Assembly (NCBI GenBank): GCA_002786025.1
Contig: NHNW01000104.1
Location: 1-59,258, forward strand
DNA length: 59,258 bases
Direction: 5' to 3'
DNA from: Zasmidium citrigriseum
Taxonomy: Eukaryota; Ascomycota; Dothideomycetes; Mycosphaerellales; Mycosphaerellaceae
The stretch's first letter is position 1. The number at the start of each line of letters is the position of its first letter. The translations under genes were made by a program, and so were the position numbers. Shown piece after piece: positions 47,944 to 59,258 of this stretch. Below the pieces are notes generated by a model that was not told the origin of the DNA, ran no database searches, and saw only the letters and a list, made by a program, of their open reading frames with translations.

Positions 47944-48113
47944 AAATTAGCGAACGCGAGAGAAATAAGAACAGTATTCTAGTGCTTAGAAGAGACGAGT
48001 GTTTATGCAGAGGGTCGATATGACTGCATAAGTTGTATAAATGTAAAATGTATAAATGAAGGACATTATGTCAGAATCAACAAGTCGAGAGCTTTAGACC
48101 GCATTGAGATGCT

Positions 48114-49078
48114 CTAATTGGCAGGGCAAGTCCTCGTCCAGGCATCCAACTTCCTCTTCTTGATTAGCTGCGAGAAACCTTTGGCGTTCTTGTCAGAGCA
48201 CGACTTTTGAATGAACTTGTCTAGTGAAAGCTTTGGTCTGTCGTCGGGATACTCGATGTTGAAGACAGGCTTGTTTTGCTTGATGAAGGGCTTGTACGTG
48301 TCGCACTCGTTGTAGAAGACGCACTCCTCCTGGACGCTGAACTGAGAGACGTCGACAACTCGGTCAAGGATGTCTCCGGCGTTCTTGAGCCCGTAGGCCA
48401 TTCCGTGGTCGTGAGCAGTCTTGGCTAGGAACTTGACGAAATCAACGCCGTCGTCTTCGGTGAGGTCGAAGCCAGTGTCGTTCGAGTAGCCATCGACGTT
48501 CTGTGAAATGTGTGAGTCCTTGCACTGCATTGAGGTGCTACAAATCGCTTGCAACTTACGTCAGCATCAATTGCATCGCAACCTTTCTCCTTGGCTGTTT
48601 GGATGCGCTTCTTCATGACATCGCGGAGACCGGCATTTCGAGTATCTACCCATTTCTCGTTTGGCCAGCCATCCATTACCTTGCCGAGGGCGGCCTTTGG
48701 AAACTGGTCGGCATCCTTCCTGAAGTCCTCCCAGCTTCCAGCCGAGAAGTAGCAGACCACTTTACGGCCCTTGGCATGGAAGGCATCAATAGTAGACTTG
48801 GGAGCATTCTCCATATCGAAGTCCTAGATATGATAGGCATCGTCGTTGGCCTGGTCGGGTGATGGGACGGTGATCAGCTGAATGTTCCATGTTGAGCCGG
48901 CAGTGGGCTTGAATGAGAAGCCAGCAGCCGTAGAGGTTGGCTTGTGGCCGCTGGCCGTCGTTGCAGCATTTCCTTCCGGGCATGGGACATCTTTGAGAGG
49001 AGAGGCAAGGCCGAAGACTGCTGGAGAGAAGGTGAATGAGGGTACGGCCAGAGCCGCGATCGCCAGGAACTTTGCCAT
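48114..49078 (-). pseudogene. GH114 endo-alpha-1,4-polygalactosaminidase-type gene with one in-frame stop
   Basis: A secreted glycoside hydrolase family 114 protein; characterised members cleave alpha-1,4-galactosamine polymers. Exons 49078-48560 and 48500-48114 (59-nt intron, GTAAGT...TTCACAG) give 301 codons. A signal peptide (MAKFLAIAALAVPSFTF) is followed by a Ser/Thr linker and the catalytic domain: WNIQL, GRKVVCYFSAGSWEDFR, KGCDAIDAD|NVDGYSNDTGF, AYGLKNA and VFNIEYPDD. Codon 85 (48826-48824) is TAG, inside the first conserved strand (AYHI-stop-DFD). The rest is fully conserved. A single CAG-to-TAG change, the RIP-type substitution, would explain it. Alternatives are readthrough, a sequencing error, or an unrecognised intron ending at TATCTAG. 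Lies between two RIP blocks. Confidence 0.8.
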
Positions 49079-49660
49079 TTTGAGGATCCTTGTCGAGGTG
49101 TAAGCCGATGTTCTGCCGAGTGTTGATAATGAAAACACCTCCTTCTCCTTGACGACTCTCTTTCTCTATATACTCCTGGACACTTCCACACGCCCCCTTC
49201 AGCTGTTGTCACTACCAAAGTATCCTGCTTTGCAAAGCGCAATTTCGTCGCTGAACAATGCCAAACTTTGGCTCGTCGACCAATGGCGGAGGCGCAGCGA
49301 ACTCCCTCCATACCGCATCCGTACACCGCGATGTGCTGCGTCTAGATCACGCCAGCTGAACGTGCGTACGCAGCCAGGCGCACGCTCTTCGCGCCATCGA
49401 AATGAGGAACGTTTCGAACTCTAGCAGAAGACATACCACCGGGAGTCTGCCTCGAGCCCGTCCAACCATCACAGATGCGGCGCAGCACGAGGCACTTTGT
49501 CTCCCTACTAATGGTCTGAGCCACTCAATCCGACCTTTGAAATCCGGTTGACTTCGGCGAGCGCCGAGCGGCCAATATCCGATCAAGAATAACAACTCTG
49601 GCGGCCAGGCCTCAACTCAAAGCCCAGCCATGTGGTTAGTATATCTACCGGCCGTAGAAG
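49079..49660. other. Upstream region of the GH114 gene
   Basis: About 580 bp of normal composition between the GH114 start and the copia LTR. It holds short frames only and no supported gene. It presumably includes the GH114 promoter. Confidence 0.5.
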
Positions 49661-49797
49661 TGTTGTGCAGTAGGATTATGGCCTTTATATAATAATTAAA
49701 TAATTGATTAAAGAAGAGACTATCTACATAGACTATAAAAACTCTAATGTGTCCTTCTTAGTACCCTTACGTAATCTTAGTATAATACTCCCCCTTA
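49661..49797 (-). repeat. 3' LTR of the copia element
   Basis: Bounded by TGTTGTGCAG on the plus strand and TATAATA next to the polypurine tract; ~137 bp, short as is usual for copia. The mate is outside the window, so the ends are inferred. It retains CA/TG steps such as ATGTGTCC. Confidence 0.55.
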
Positions 49798-49890
49798 GTA
49801 TATAAGTATATTAAATAATATAGATACCTTACTACCTTAAGTACTTTATATACTTCTTAAGAGAGCTTAAGTAACTATAATAATAACTAG

Positions 49891-50278
49891 TATAAAAACG
49901 AGCTAGTACTCTACGTATAGAGGGAGCTAGTATAGAAAGGCTATAATATAGTTATAACGCAATCGAGTAGCTATCTACTTAGAGGGTATATCGTAGTATA
50001 TAGAACGCCCTCGACTAAACTAAGGGTTAGAAGATAAACTAATTTCTACCTTTTACTCGAGACGTATATATCTCTTATTTAAATCTCTATCGTACTAGAC
50101 CTATAGGGATCTAATATACTAGGATCTATAGCTCTCTATTTCTATTCTCCGTACTAAGGTACGTAACCCTTACGATTCGTAGGTATTACGCCTAACCTCT
50201 TTTCCCTAGCTAGTTAGATCCGCTAACCTAGCTACTAAGACTAGGCTTCTAACCTTACCTCCTAATCCTACCTTTATA
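49891..50278 (-). repeat. 3' LTR of gypsy element
   Basis: 388 bp, TATAAAAACGAG to CCTTTATA on the plus strand (TG...CA ends changed to TA...TA). It differs from the mate by about a dozen transitions. Confidence 0.95.
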
Positions 50279-50959
50279 ATTACCTCCCTCTTAATATAAG
50301 CTACCCTTAGCTTATTCGAAAACTATACGAAAAGTCGTCGAATCGTAGCTTAAACCCGCTATTACTATCTAGGTTCTAGAAGATTCGATATAGTTACTAG
50401 GGAGAGGTATCTAGGTAAGCGTTATACCTAAAACGAGGGTCTATCGAAGGAGCGAAGTATAGTAACGCTCCTTTTAGTATAAAATGCTACTAAATTCGTA
50501 GGGAATTAAACCTAATCGATTAAATCGATATCGTTACGTCTACGTAAGTTATACGACTAAAGGTATATTAATAAAAAGAACCGGCCGTCTAATTACTAGT
50601 ACTAGATTAATAGCCTAGTAGTAAGTTCTTCGAGAATCGTATATAAAAAGCGTACCTTCCTAATTCGTTTCTTAGTCGAAGACTAGCGTTACTATACGGC
50701 TTACTACGTAGTAACTAGTCGTATAAAACTCTAGGTGCGACTAGCTAGTATATCGAGTACTCTTTATACTCGATACTATATACTTTATATATATAAGAAC
50801 TTTAAAAACTTTAAATATACTATTATAGCGCGTACTCGCTCCTTACGCGATACCCCTATATCTTCTAGCGTCCCTACTCGCGCTCGCGTATCTACTATTA
50901 CCTTCTACGCTTAGTACCTAAGTTACCTTTAAGCTAGTAATTTTTCTTTACTATTACTT

Positions 50960-51480
50960 AAAGTTGATTTTTTACTAATACCTTCGTAGACGGTATACCT
51001 AAGAACTATACCTATAACGCGGTCTTTAGTAGTACTTCTACTAAGTATTAGCGCTATAAGAGCGTTAAGTATAAGTACGTCGAAGTCGTTTCGCTTCTAG
51101 TACGTAAGGCCTTTACTATAGTAGAGAGCGCTCGTACCGCTCGTAATATCTTAGTAGAGAAGAATCGTATACTAGAGAATAGTAGTTAGGAGGTAGCTTA
51201 CTCTAATAAAGTTAGTATATTTTCTTTTAACTTTATTAATCTTTCGTTTTGTATACTAATAAGGTAATAGTCGCTATCGCTCGTACCGCGGTAGGTAAGG
51301 CTATTACGGCCTTTAAGTAGACTCTATCTCGGTCGTAGGCGAAGCGTAAGCCTACTACTACTACTATCGCTACCTCTACCGCTATCGATAGCGAGGCTAT
51401 CGAGTCTATCGCTTAGTCCCTTCGAGGAATCGCCGCTAGTATTCGTTAAGTAGGTCTTTTATCGTCGATTCGTAGTCGAG
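50960..51480 (+). pseudogene. Opposite-strand decayed frame inside the gypsy element
   Basis: The plus-strand frame at ~50965-51200 reads TFVDGIPKNYTYNAVFSS, VKYKYVEVVSLLVRKAF and ESARTARNILVEKNRILEN. A second part, ~51265-51450, reads RTAVGKAITAFK, QAKRKP and AIDSEAIESIA, possibly after an intron. Stops are Gln/Trp-type only. It lies between integrase and the 3' LTR, antisense to Gag-Pol. Family unknown. Confidence 0.4.
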
Positions 51481-54400
51481 ACTTATACTAATTTATTTAT
51501 AGCTTACTAGCTATATAGTAGGAGAGGAGGCTATTACGGCTATCGATAAGGTTATAGGTAAAGAGTAGATAGTTACTTTACCCTTACGTTCTACCTTCGT
51601 AGCGCTTACCCTACGCTTTAGGTAGTCCCTTCGGGGATCTATAATAAAAGCTTCTTTATAACTTTAATCTTTCTTAATTTCCTTCTTTTTACCTTTACCT
51701 TCGCTTTATAGTCTTCTTAAAAGCTTCGAGCTTTTCCTTCGAGTTTTTAAGATACTTAGTAGGTTCCTAGCTATTATATTCCTCTAGCTACCTACGCTAC
51801 TATACTAAATATTAAGTCTTCTTCTTCTTCCTTCTTCGATTAAGAACCTTCTCGACTTCCTACTCGTTCTCCTTATTAGCGAGGGGTATATTATTCTCCT
51901 ACGTCTCGCTAGCGGTATCTCTATACTAAGGTTCTAGTAGAGAGATATAGAAGATATTATAGATCTTAAAGTTCGAAGGTAGTACTAGGCGGTACGCCTA
52001 CGCGCTAACTCGTCTAATAATATAGTATAGGCCTAAGTACTTCGTAGCTAGCTTCTTCTTTAGTACCTTTAACTTTAAGTTCTTCGTAGATAGGAGTACC
52101 TACTCGCCTATCTTAAAGCTCTAGTCCTTATAGCGTTTGTTATAGTACTTAGCTTAGGTCTCGGATACGTATTACTATCGTTACTATAGCGTCTCGTATC
52201 GTTCTCGTAATACTTTCGCTATATCTTTCGCGGCTAGTACCTCCCCTAAAGGGAGCTTATCCCGAGATCCTAGTATTAGAGCTAGATAGATAGAAGGATT
52301 CTAGCTATTCGTAGCTATAAAGGGGCTTATACGTAATATAGCGTACTTACTTACGTTATACGCAAACTCTATATATACTAGTAAACTAGCCTAGTCCTAC
52401 TATAATTTAGAGTAAAATATACGAAGGTACTATTTAAGGCTCTAATTAGTACGCTCTATCTAACTATCTATCTAAGGGTGGAAGGCTATACTTAGCTTAC
52501 GAGTTATACGCGTTTCGAAGTAGAACTCCGTCTAGTATTCGCTAGTAAAGATAGAGCCTCTATTAGAGATAATACTATTTAGTATACTAAATCGCCTTAC
52601 GATTTTAGTACTTAGAACCTACGCGAGGCGTATAGCGTCGATTATCTTATTAACGGGGATATAATAGTATATCTTGCTATACCTATTAACGACTACGAGG
52701 ATCGTATCGTAGACGACGCTATTAAGTATACTTAGCGGCAAATCCGTAATAAAGTCTATCGTTAATTCTTACTAGGGACCGTTAGGGAAAGGTAGGGAGG
52801 CTAATTCGCCGTAGGGACGATAGCGTCTCGCCTTCGTTCTCTAATAAACTCTATAGACTTAATAATATTAGGCGATATCCTTAGAGATATCTAGCTACTA
52901 GTATTTTCGTATAAGTAACGCCTACGTCTTTACTTTACTAAAGTGCCTAGCTAAAGGATAATTATAGTATATACGTAACAACTACGTAACTAATACTCTA
53001 TTATTAGGTATATATATAAGACTATTCTTATATAGTATACTATTAACAATCGAGTACTTAGGCGTCCCTAATAACTCGCCTAAGTTATAGTCTTCTCGCT
53101 ATATCGACCTAGTCGTCTCGCTAGTATCTCGCTAGACTTTTTTATAGAGCTCCTATACTTCGGAATTATACTCCTATAACACCCGAATTACCGTAAGAAT
53201 TATCTTTAATAGATTCTCGTACGGGTTTTTGGCTTCTACTGTAGCGGTTACGACCCGTATAGGAAGCTTAAGGGACTTATAGGTAATAGCCTTACGAGAC
53301 CTATCCCGCTATAACGATCCTTCGTATAGCCTTTAGTATATTAAAGCTACTCGCTTTATACCTAGGTTATAGTCTTCCTCTAGCGAAGACTACGCTTCTA
53401 GCTTCGTCTAAAGGCTAGAGAGAAAGTAATTTATATACTACGTCTCTTCTACGTAGTCTAGTCGTCTCGACGGCGTATTAGCTAGGTTCTTCGTTCTAGC
53501 GCGATACTTAATAACGAAGTTATATAGTATAAGAAATATCGCCTATCGAGCTTATTAACCGTTAAGTTACTTAACCTTTATAAATCCCTTAAGATTCGTA
53601 TAATCGACGATTACGCGGATCGTATATAAAGCGCCTTCGAGGTATAGTCTCTACTACTTAAAGGCTTTAATAACTACGAGTAACTCCTAGTTATAAGTCT
53701 CGTAGTTATATTTAGTAGAGGATATTTTCCTCGACTAGTAGGCGATAGAATACTATTAATTCTTAAAAAGCTACGAGAGTATACCTCCTAGGGCAAACGT
53801 ACTCGCGTTAGTTTCGACTCGTAGAGGTAGGCTAGGATTGAAATATCGAAGGATAGGAGCCTTAGTAAACCTTTACTTAAGATTACGAAACGCTTAGTCT
53901 TCGCTATTAGTCTACGTAAGAGGGCTACTCTTTCGACTATTCTTCGATCCTTTTAAAAGGCCTATTAATAGACTAATAATTTTCGAGTACTATTAAATAA
54001 ATCTCTAATAGAAGTTAGCGAATCTAAGAAACTACTATACCTTATAAAAACTCTTTAGTATTAGCTAGTCCTCGATTGCGTTAACTCTACGTTTATCTAT
54101 CGAGATACTACCTAGGGTTACGATAAATCTAAGAAACTCGACTAATTTTTAGAAGAAAGAGTACTTCGAACGTTATATATAGAGGGCGTACTTACGTAGC
54201 CTCTATATAACGGTTCGTACGTATCTTATATACTCTTCGCGTATCTTACTATATATAAGGATATCGTCTAAATATATAATATAAATAGTATCGATTAGGC
54301 CTAAGAGGGCACCGTTAATATAGGCTTAAAAAGTCGCTAGTACGTTAGTAAGCTCGAAAGATATAACTAAATACTCGTAGTAGCTATATCGCGTACGAAA

Positions 54401-56760
54401 CGCCGTCTTCTACTTATTACCCTTCTTAATAGGGATACGGTAATAGGCGTTCGTAAGATCGAGGGTCGTAAACTATTCGGTACCTATAAGTCTATCTAGC
54501 GTCTCGCTAATAAGGAGTAGTAGGTAACGATTCTTAATAGTAATCTCGTTTAATCCTTAATAGTCGACGTAGAGGCGCAATTTCCTATTCTTTTTAGGAA
54601 CGAATAGGATTAGCGTACCCGCTTCGCTTACGCTTCGCTAGATCTACCTATTCTTTATCGCCTTCTCTAGATATTCCCTTAGGGCTTCTAGCTCTACCTA
54701 GGAATATTAATAGAGAGGCTTAAATAGAGGCTTTTTGCCTAGCTCTAAATCGATCGTATAAGCGTATTTAGCGGGGACCTTACGTACTAACTACGCGTTA
54801 TAGTCGAAGAGGTCCTAGAATTCCTTAAACTCCTCTAGTAGCTTCTCGTTACTATTCGCTTCTACGAGTAGACGAATTATTACTATATAGACTCGTTCTT
54901 TATCTTTAATATTATCGAAGAATTCCTATACCTCTCGTAAGGAGATCGCCTAATCCTTAGGTACGTCTCTATAGCGCTATATATCTATCGCGCTATCGAC
55001 TATTATAGTATTCTAGAACCTCTATAGTCTTCCTAGAATAATCGTATTATCCTTTATATCGAAAGTATAGAAGGTTATAGTTATAGTACGTTCTATACCC
55101 GCGGAGTCTATAAGGCGTACGTATATACTATACGCCCTATAGTAGTAACCCTAGTTACCTTAGAAGGAGTCTACTTTTAGAAGGTTAGCCTACCTCTAGC
55201 GAGGTAGCTTCGCTTCGAGGGCGAATTATATAGGAATAACGTTAATATCCGCTATATTATCGAGGATATATTTAACGAACGTTTTCCTAATTAGCGCGTC
55301 GACTTCGCCTCGTAGGCGTTAAATAGGCTAAGAGTTAACTAGAAGGGGATCTAGGCTTAGGTACGACTCTTACCCTAGCCCTTAGCTTTTCCTAACTTCT
55401 TTACCGCTTCGCCGTCGCTAATCCTACGTATTAACTACGATTCGTCCTTAGGTTTAGGGTACGATATCGAGTAGTATCTCTTCTTATAGTAATTATAGTA
55501 CTCGACTATAGTAAGGTACTCCTTCTTCGTCTTCGTTTTATCCTTCTTCTTCTCCGATTAGGCTTCGCTATCGCTACGCTTACGGCGCTTAGGCTTTCGA
55601 CCTTCGCTATTAGCGCTATAGCTACCTAACTTCTTCTCCTAATTATCGCCCTTATAACCTCGCTTATTCCCCGAGATCGGTTTATTAGTAGTTTTAATAC
55701 GAGTCGCTAGCGTAACGAGTTCGTATCGTCGCTTCGGAATCTCGTAGTACTTAATAATAGTACTACGAAGGTTTAGATTAAGCTTTACGAGAAGATAGCG
55801 TACCTTCTACGGCTTAAGGTAGTCTCCGAGTTAATCCTTAAGGATATTTAATTTAGATACGAATTGTTTAATATCCTAATTCTAACGCTAATAATATTAC
55901 TCGTATTCTAGGGTAATAGTAAGTATATAGTTTACTAGGTCCCTAACTACGTTAAGATACTATATCTTAAAGTTAGCGTATAAGTATCCTTAGTTAAGCT
56001 CCTCGATATTATAATTCGCGTACTATCGCTTACTCGTTTCGCGTACGAGGTATATAATACTATATAGCGTCTTCGCCTTATCTATACTATATATTCGCCT
56101 AGATAGGCTAAAGATTAGGTCTAAATCTCGAAGGAATAATCTAGCTTCCTTAATAGACGTAGCCTTATAGAATACGGGTTCCTTAAGCTTTAGACGCGCC
56201 CCGCCTATAAAAGTAACTAGCTCTTCTCCTATAAAGGACGGGATAGCTAAGGGTTCGCGTCTATAGAGGAGAGGACTCTCGTCTCGCTATTATCGCGGTA
56301 GCGTCTAACTTACGTCGTCGTCGGCATTATCGTCGTCGTCTCCGTCGTCTAACCTATCTAGGTCTAGAGTTAGGTTTATAGGGGGTTACTCTACGGCGCG
56401 CTTAAGTTTCGCGATACCTACTCGTAAGGTACTAGCTTCTATATCTCGCTATAGGGTAGCGTACTCTTACTAAAGGCGATCGAGCTCTTAGTTAGGCGTT
56501 TCGCTATCGTCGCTATTACGGTTTTTATTCGAAGCGCCTAGCGCGTTATTATTATTATCCGCGTTTATATCCCCTTCGAGATTAGGCTTAGTAGGGCCTT
56601 CTTTGTCGCTAATCTAAGTCTAACTATCGTTCGAAGGATACTACGCCCTAGCTAAGGCTCGCGTACGAGTAGCTATCGAAGGGCTAGCGATAGTAGTTTA
56701 AGCTCTTAGCGCTATATCGTTAGGGTTCTATAGACTACGACTATTAAGAGAAATTAGAAC

Positions 56761-57148
56761 TATAAAAACGAGCTAGTACTCTACGTATAGAGGGAGCTAG
56801 TATAGAAAGGCTATAATATAGTCGTAACGTAATCGAGTAGCTATCTACTTAGAGGGTATATCGTAGTATATAGAACGCCCTCGACTAAACTAAGGGTTAG
56901 AAGATAAACTAATTTCTACCTTTTACTCGAGACGTATACGTCTCTTATTTAAATCTCTATCGTACTAGACCTACGGGGATCCGATATACTAGGATCTACG
57001 GCTCTCTATTTCTATTCTCCGTACTAAGGTACGTAACCCCTACGATTCGTAGGTATTACGCCTAACCTCTTTTCCCTAGCTAGTTAGATCCGCTAACCTA
57101 GCTACTAAGACTAGGCTTCTAACCTTACCTCCTAATCCTACCTTTATA
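56761..57148 (-). repeat. 5' LTR of gypsy element
   Basis: 388 bp, same ends as its mate. At five places it has CG where the 3' LTR has TA, so it is the less mutated copy. Confidence 0.95.
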
Positions 57149-57449
57149 ACTAGGTAGTTATAAATATATATAAATAGTCTATATAATACTAGTAAACTTT
57201 TGCTATTACTTAGTAGAGTATAAAGGCCCCTCTTTCTTACTATTTAAACCTTCTCCTCTATACTAACCTCTATATACTAACTTCCTCTTTTTAATACTCT
57301 ATACTACTTTAAACTTATTTAATAATATCTATATATACTTCCTAAGCTTTAAAAGTATTAATAAGGTATATATAATATACTAAGCTATTAATTAAGCTAG
57401 TACTAACCTCTATAGAATAGCTATAGCTATCGTACCTTAATAGATAACT

Positions 57450-58590
57450 ATTAATACTCCCGCTAGTTCCTTAACTAATACTAGAGATAATAGTAGTAGT
57501 AGTAGTAGTTAGCCTCCTCGTTATAATTAAGAGTAAGGTTCTAGATAAGGCGGTATATCTAAGCATAAGAAATTACTTAATACTATCCGTAAAGTACTTA
57601 TAAAGCGTCTTATAAAGAATTACTTTATTAAGACCTTAAAATTAAGCTAGAACTTTATAAGGGAGGTGCTTTAGGTATATAAGGAGATACCTAAGGAGTT
57701 TAAGAGTAAGAGATATCTAAAGAATAGCCTAAATCGCTAGTAGATAGGCTTATTAAGCTTAGATAATATAGTACGTACTCCTTTAATAGTTACTAGTAGT
57801 AAGATTAACTTTAGAAGTAGCGTATACTATATTCTAACTATCCTAGCTACTTTTTAAGGTAATACTATAATTAATAGCTATTATAATACGCCTAGTAATT
57901 AAGATAACCGCTATAGGGAGTATTAAGAGCGTAGAAACCCTAGATTTAGCGCTTGTATTACTTTCCTAAGTACTTTCTACGGAGTATATATTAAGTATAC
58001 CTTTAGTAATTACTATAAGACTTACTCCTTTAGTACCTATACGCTAGGTACTCGCTTAGGAGGTTAAGGAGGTTCTTTATCCTAAGCTAGTAGGAATAGG
58101 AGCGACTTAAACTATAGTATAAATAGCGCTCTACTATCTCTAGTAAGCTAGATTTCGGAGGATAAGGCTTCTAGAAACTAGTTACTAGCCTTAGGGGACC
58201 GCTAGAGAGTTAATTAGGCTCGTAATTTCCTTATCCTAGGTTCTAGAAGTCGCCGTAGTTAAGCTATAATTAACTTTAATTACTTATAGGCTTCTTCGCG
58301 ATAGGAGGCTATTAAGAGTATAGCTACTACTATTCGTCGTATAGTAGATAATTTTAAGGATACTTTTAAGAAGGGAAGCTAGGGATACTACCTAGATAGG
58401 TATTAGCTACTAAGAAATAACTAAATTAGTAGTACTTAGGCTTAATTCTATAGTATATAAATAATTTTCTAGCCTCTTAATTTCTCTTAGAAGGAAAAGT
58501 TAAGCTTAGGAAGGAGCTTCTCTTATATTTTAATGTTTTATGCTTTCTAGATACCTAGTATTAGTATACTAAAAAGTTGTTTTAGCTTTT
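57450..58590 (+). pseudogene. Opposite-strand decayed frame inside the copia element
   Basis: One plus-strand frame stays protein-like for ~1.1 kb (the same phase was checked at 57513, 57903, 58071, 58242 and 58308), interrupted only by TAG/TAA. It begins with a Ser run and Pro-Pro-Arg, is Lys-rich (HKKLLNTIRKVLIKRLIKNY), and ends with EAIKSIATTIRRIVDNFKD and a hydrophobic tail. It lies between copia RNase H and the polypurine tract, antisense to Pol. Not recognised. Confidence 0.4.
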
Positions 58591-59258
58591 AGATTTAATT
58601 TTAATACTATAGAATAAAAAGGCTTATATATTACTACTAAAAATAGTCTTAAGTCTCTAGTTTCTAGTTATAAAAGAGATTTAAATAAGTATAATATATA
58701 TAAGTATATAGGACATAATTATAGAAGCTAGTTTATCTTTCTAGCCTTTATAAGAGTATTAGCCTCTTACTTTATAGTCTTAATGTACTTAATAGTAATA
58801 AATCCTAAGTTATACTACTCCCTATAGTAATAGTTCCTTAAAGATATATACCTAGATCTTCTTAAGTCTATATAATTCTTAATAAGAGAGATAGCTAACT
58901 TATTATCTATAAAGATCTTAAATTACTTAGGGATAGACTTAATAAGTAGCCTAAGTTTAATAAGTAAATTATAAAGCTAATAGAGCTCCCTATATATTTC
59001 TATAAGAGTAAGATACTTAGCTTTAGTACTAGAAAGCATAACTTACTTTTATATCTTTAATCTCTAGATTACTAGAGTACTATATATCTTAATAAGTAAT
59101 CTAGTAGTAGATCTTAAAGTATAGGGATCTCTAGCGAAGTCTATATCTAAGAATACCTTAATATTAAGGCCTTTAGTCTTCTTATAGATAATTCCCTTAT
59201 CCTTAGTACTAGAAATATATCTCTAGATATATTTAGTAGTAGTAATATACTTAGGAGA

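Larger units (their letters stand above)
43740..47990. repeat. RIP-saturated block II, containing host-like genes
   Basis: It has the same CpA/TpG depletion as block I, starting within the inverted-repeat element and ending about 110 bp downstream of the GH114 gene's 3' end. Unlike blocks I and III, no transposon proteins were found. The recognisable contents are host-type genes (listed separately). I recognise nothing in 44110-44690, 46000-46620 or 47720-47860. Confidence 0.9.
49891..57148 (-). mobile_element. Complete Ty3/gypsy LTR retrotransposon (nested, RIP-killed)
   Basis: 7258 bp with 388-bp LTRs and a perfect target duplication ACTAG (49886-49890 and 57149-57153). On the minus strand, in order: a Gag CCHC knuckle near 55500-55453 (Cys to Tyr, spacing C-X2-C-X4-H-X4-C kept), reverse transcriptase YLDDILIYS (54274-54248, catalytic Asp pair intact), and integrase HP-stop-ID plus IERTN (~52490-52430, from HPQTDGQTER). 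A purine tract (reverse of 50281-50291) abuts the 3' LTR at 49891-50278. The integrase to LTR gap of ~1.6 kb is long and holds an opposite-strand frame. Stops fill the coding region. Confidence 0.93.
49661..59258 (-). mobile_element. Ty1/copia retrotransposon, split by a nested gypsy element and cut by the window end
   Basis: On the minus strand, 59258-~58780 encodes a decayed copia RNase H: IDFARDPYT and RSTTR (~59150-59090), LSSTKAKYL (~59035-59005; LSSTEAEY in intact elements), and DNKLAI (~58910-58890). Reverse transcriptase lies beyond the window. Downstream comes a ~1.1-kb stretch with an opposite-strand frame, then the gypsy insertion (49886-57153). The element resumes at 49885 with a polypurine tract (CTAAGGGGGAG, reverse of 49798-49808) and the 3' LTR. 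Stops replace Gln/Trp throughout, so it is inactive. Confidence 0.8.
49680..59258. repeat. RIP-saturated block III
   Basis: CpA/TpG depletion as in block I, extending to the window end. It consists of a Ty1/copia element and a Ty3/gypsy element nested in it (listed separately). The first ~130 bp (the copia LTR) keeps more CA/TG than the rest. Confidence 0.92.

Noticed and set aside
1..59258. CRISPR array, bacterial operons or phage
   Set aside because: Spliceosomal introns, fungal gene families and RIP show a fungal nuclear origin; no regularly spaced repeats with unique spacers were seen.

Overview
The window is nuclear DNA of a filamentous ascomycete (Pezizomycotina; probably a Dothideomycete, which is inference). 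The genes have short 48-97 nt GT-AG introns with CTAAC/CTGAC-type branch sites and encode typical fungal proteins. Three blocks are saturated with repeat-induced point mutation (RIP): CpA/TpG are nearly gone and TpA is enriched, while CpG is retained.

Block I (1-~22012) is a graveyard. It holds a hAT transposase relic (~1263-3090), an unrecognised decayed coding region with a basic tandem repeat and a Gln-rich tail (~4560-6668), and the remains of a very long unidentified gene (~8641-22037). That gene is split by a complete Ty3/gypsy chromovirus (10293-17040; 174-bp LTRs, target duplication ATAAG).

The gene island (22171-43434) carries, in order: an MPDU1-like PQ-loop protein, glucokinase, a C2H2+bHLH transcription factor, an NTF2-like protein, a secreted DUF1254/DUF1214 protein, a GH64 beta-1,3-glucanase, a fungal transcription-factor-like protein, a GPI-type cell-wall repeat protein, a membrane-anchored pepsin-like protein whose first catalytic Asp is lost, and a GST-like protein. 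Several products are secreted or surface proteins.

Block II (~43740-47990) is RIP-saturated, but what can be read in it is host-like genes rather than transposons: a single-pass membrane protein with a Cys-containing extracellular domain, an NAD(P)-dependent extended-SDR reductase and an unidentified ORF. It is entered through a ~499-bp element with 44-bp inverted ends, one intact and one RIP-mutated. A tRNA-Tyr-like structure lies near its far edge. A GH114 gene (48114-49078) follows, with a single in-frame TAG.

Block III (49661-59258) is a Ty1/copia element on the minus strand, cut by the window end and split by a complete minus-strand Ty3/gypsy element (49891-57148; 388-bp LTRs, target duplication ACTAG). 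Both elements seem to carry an extra decayed reading frame on the opposite strand near the 3' LTR.

In RIP blocks the reading frames are inferred by treating TAG/TAA as mutated Gln/Trp codons, so the calls rest on conserved motifs and not on open frames.
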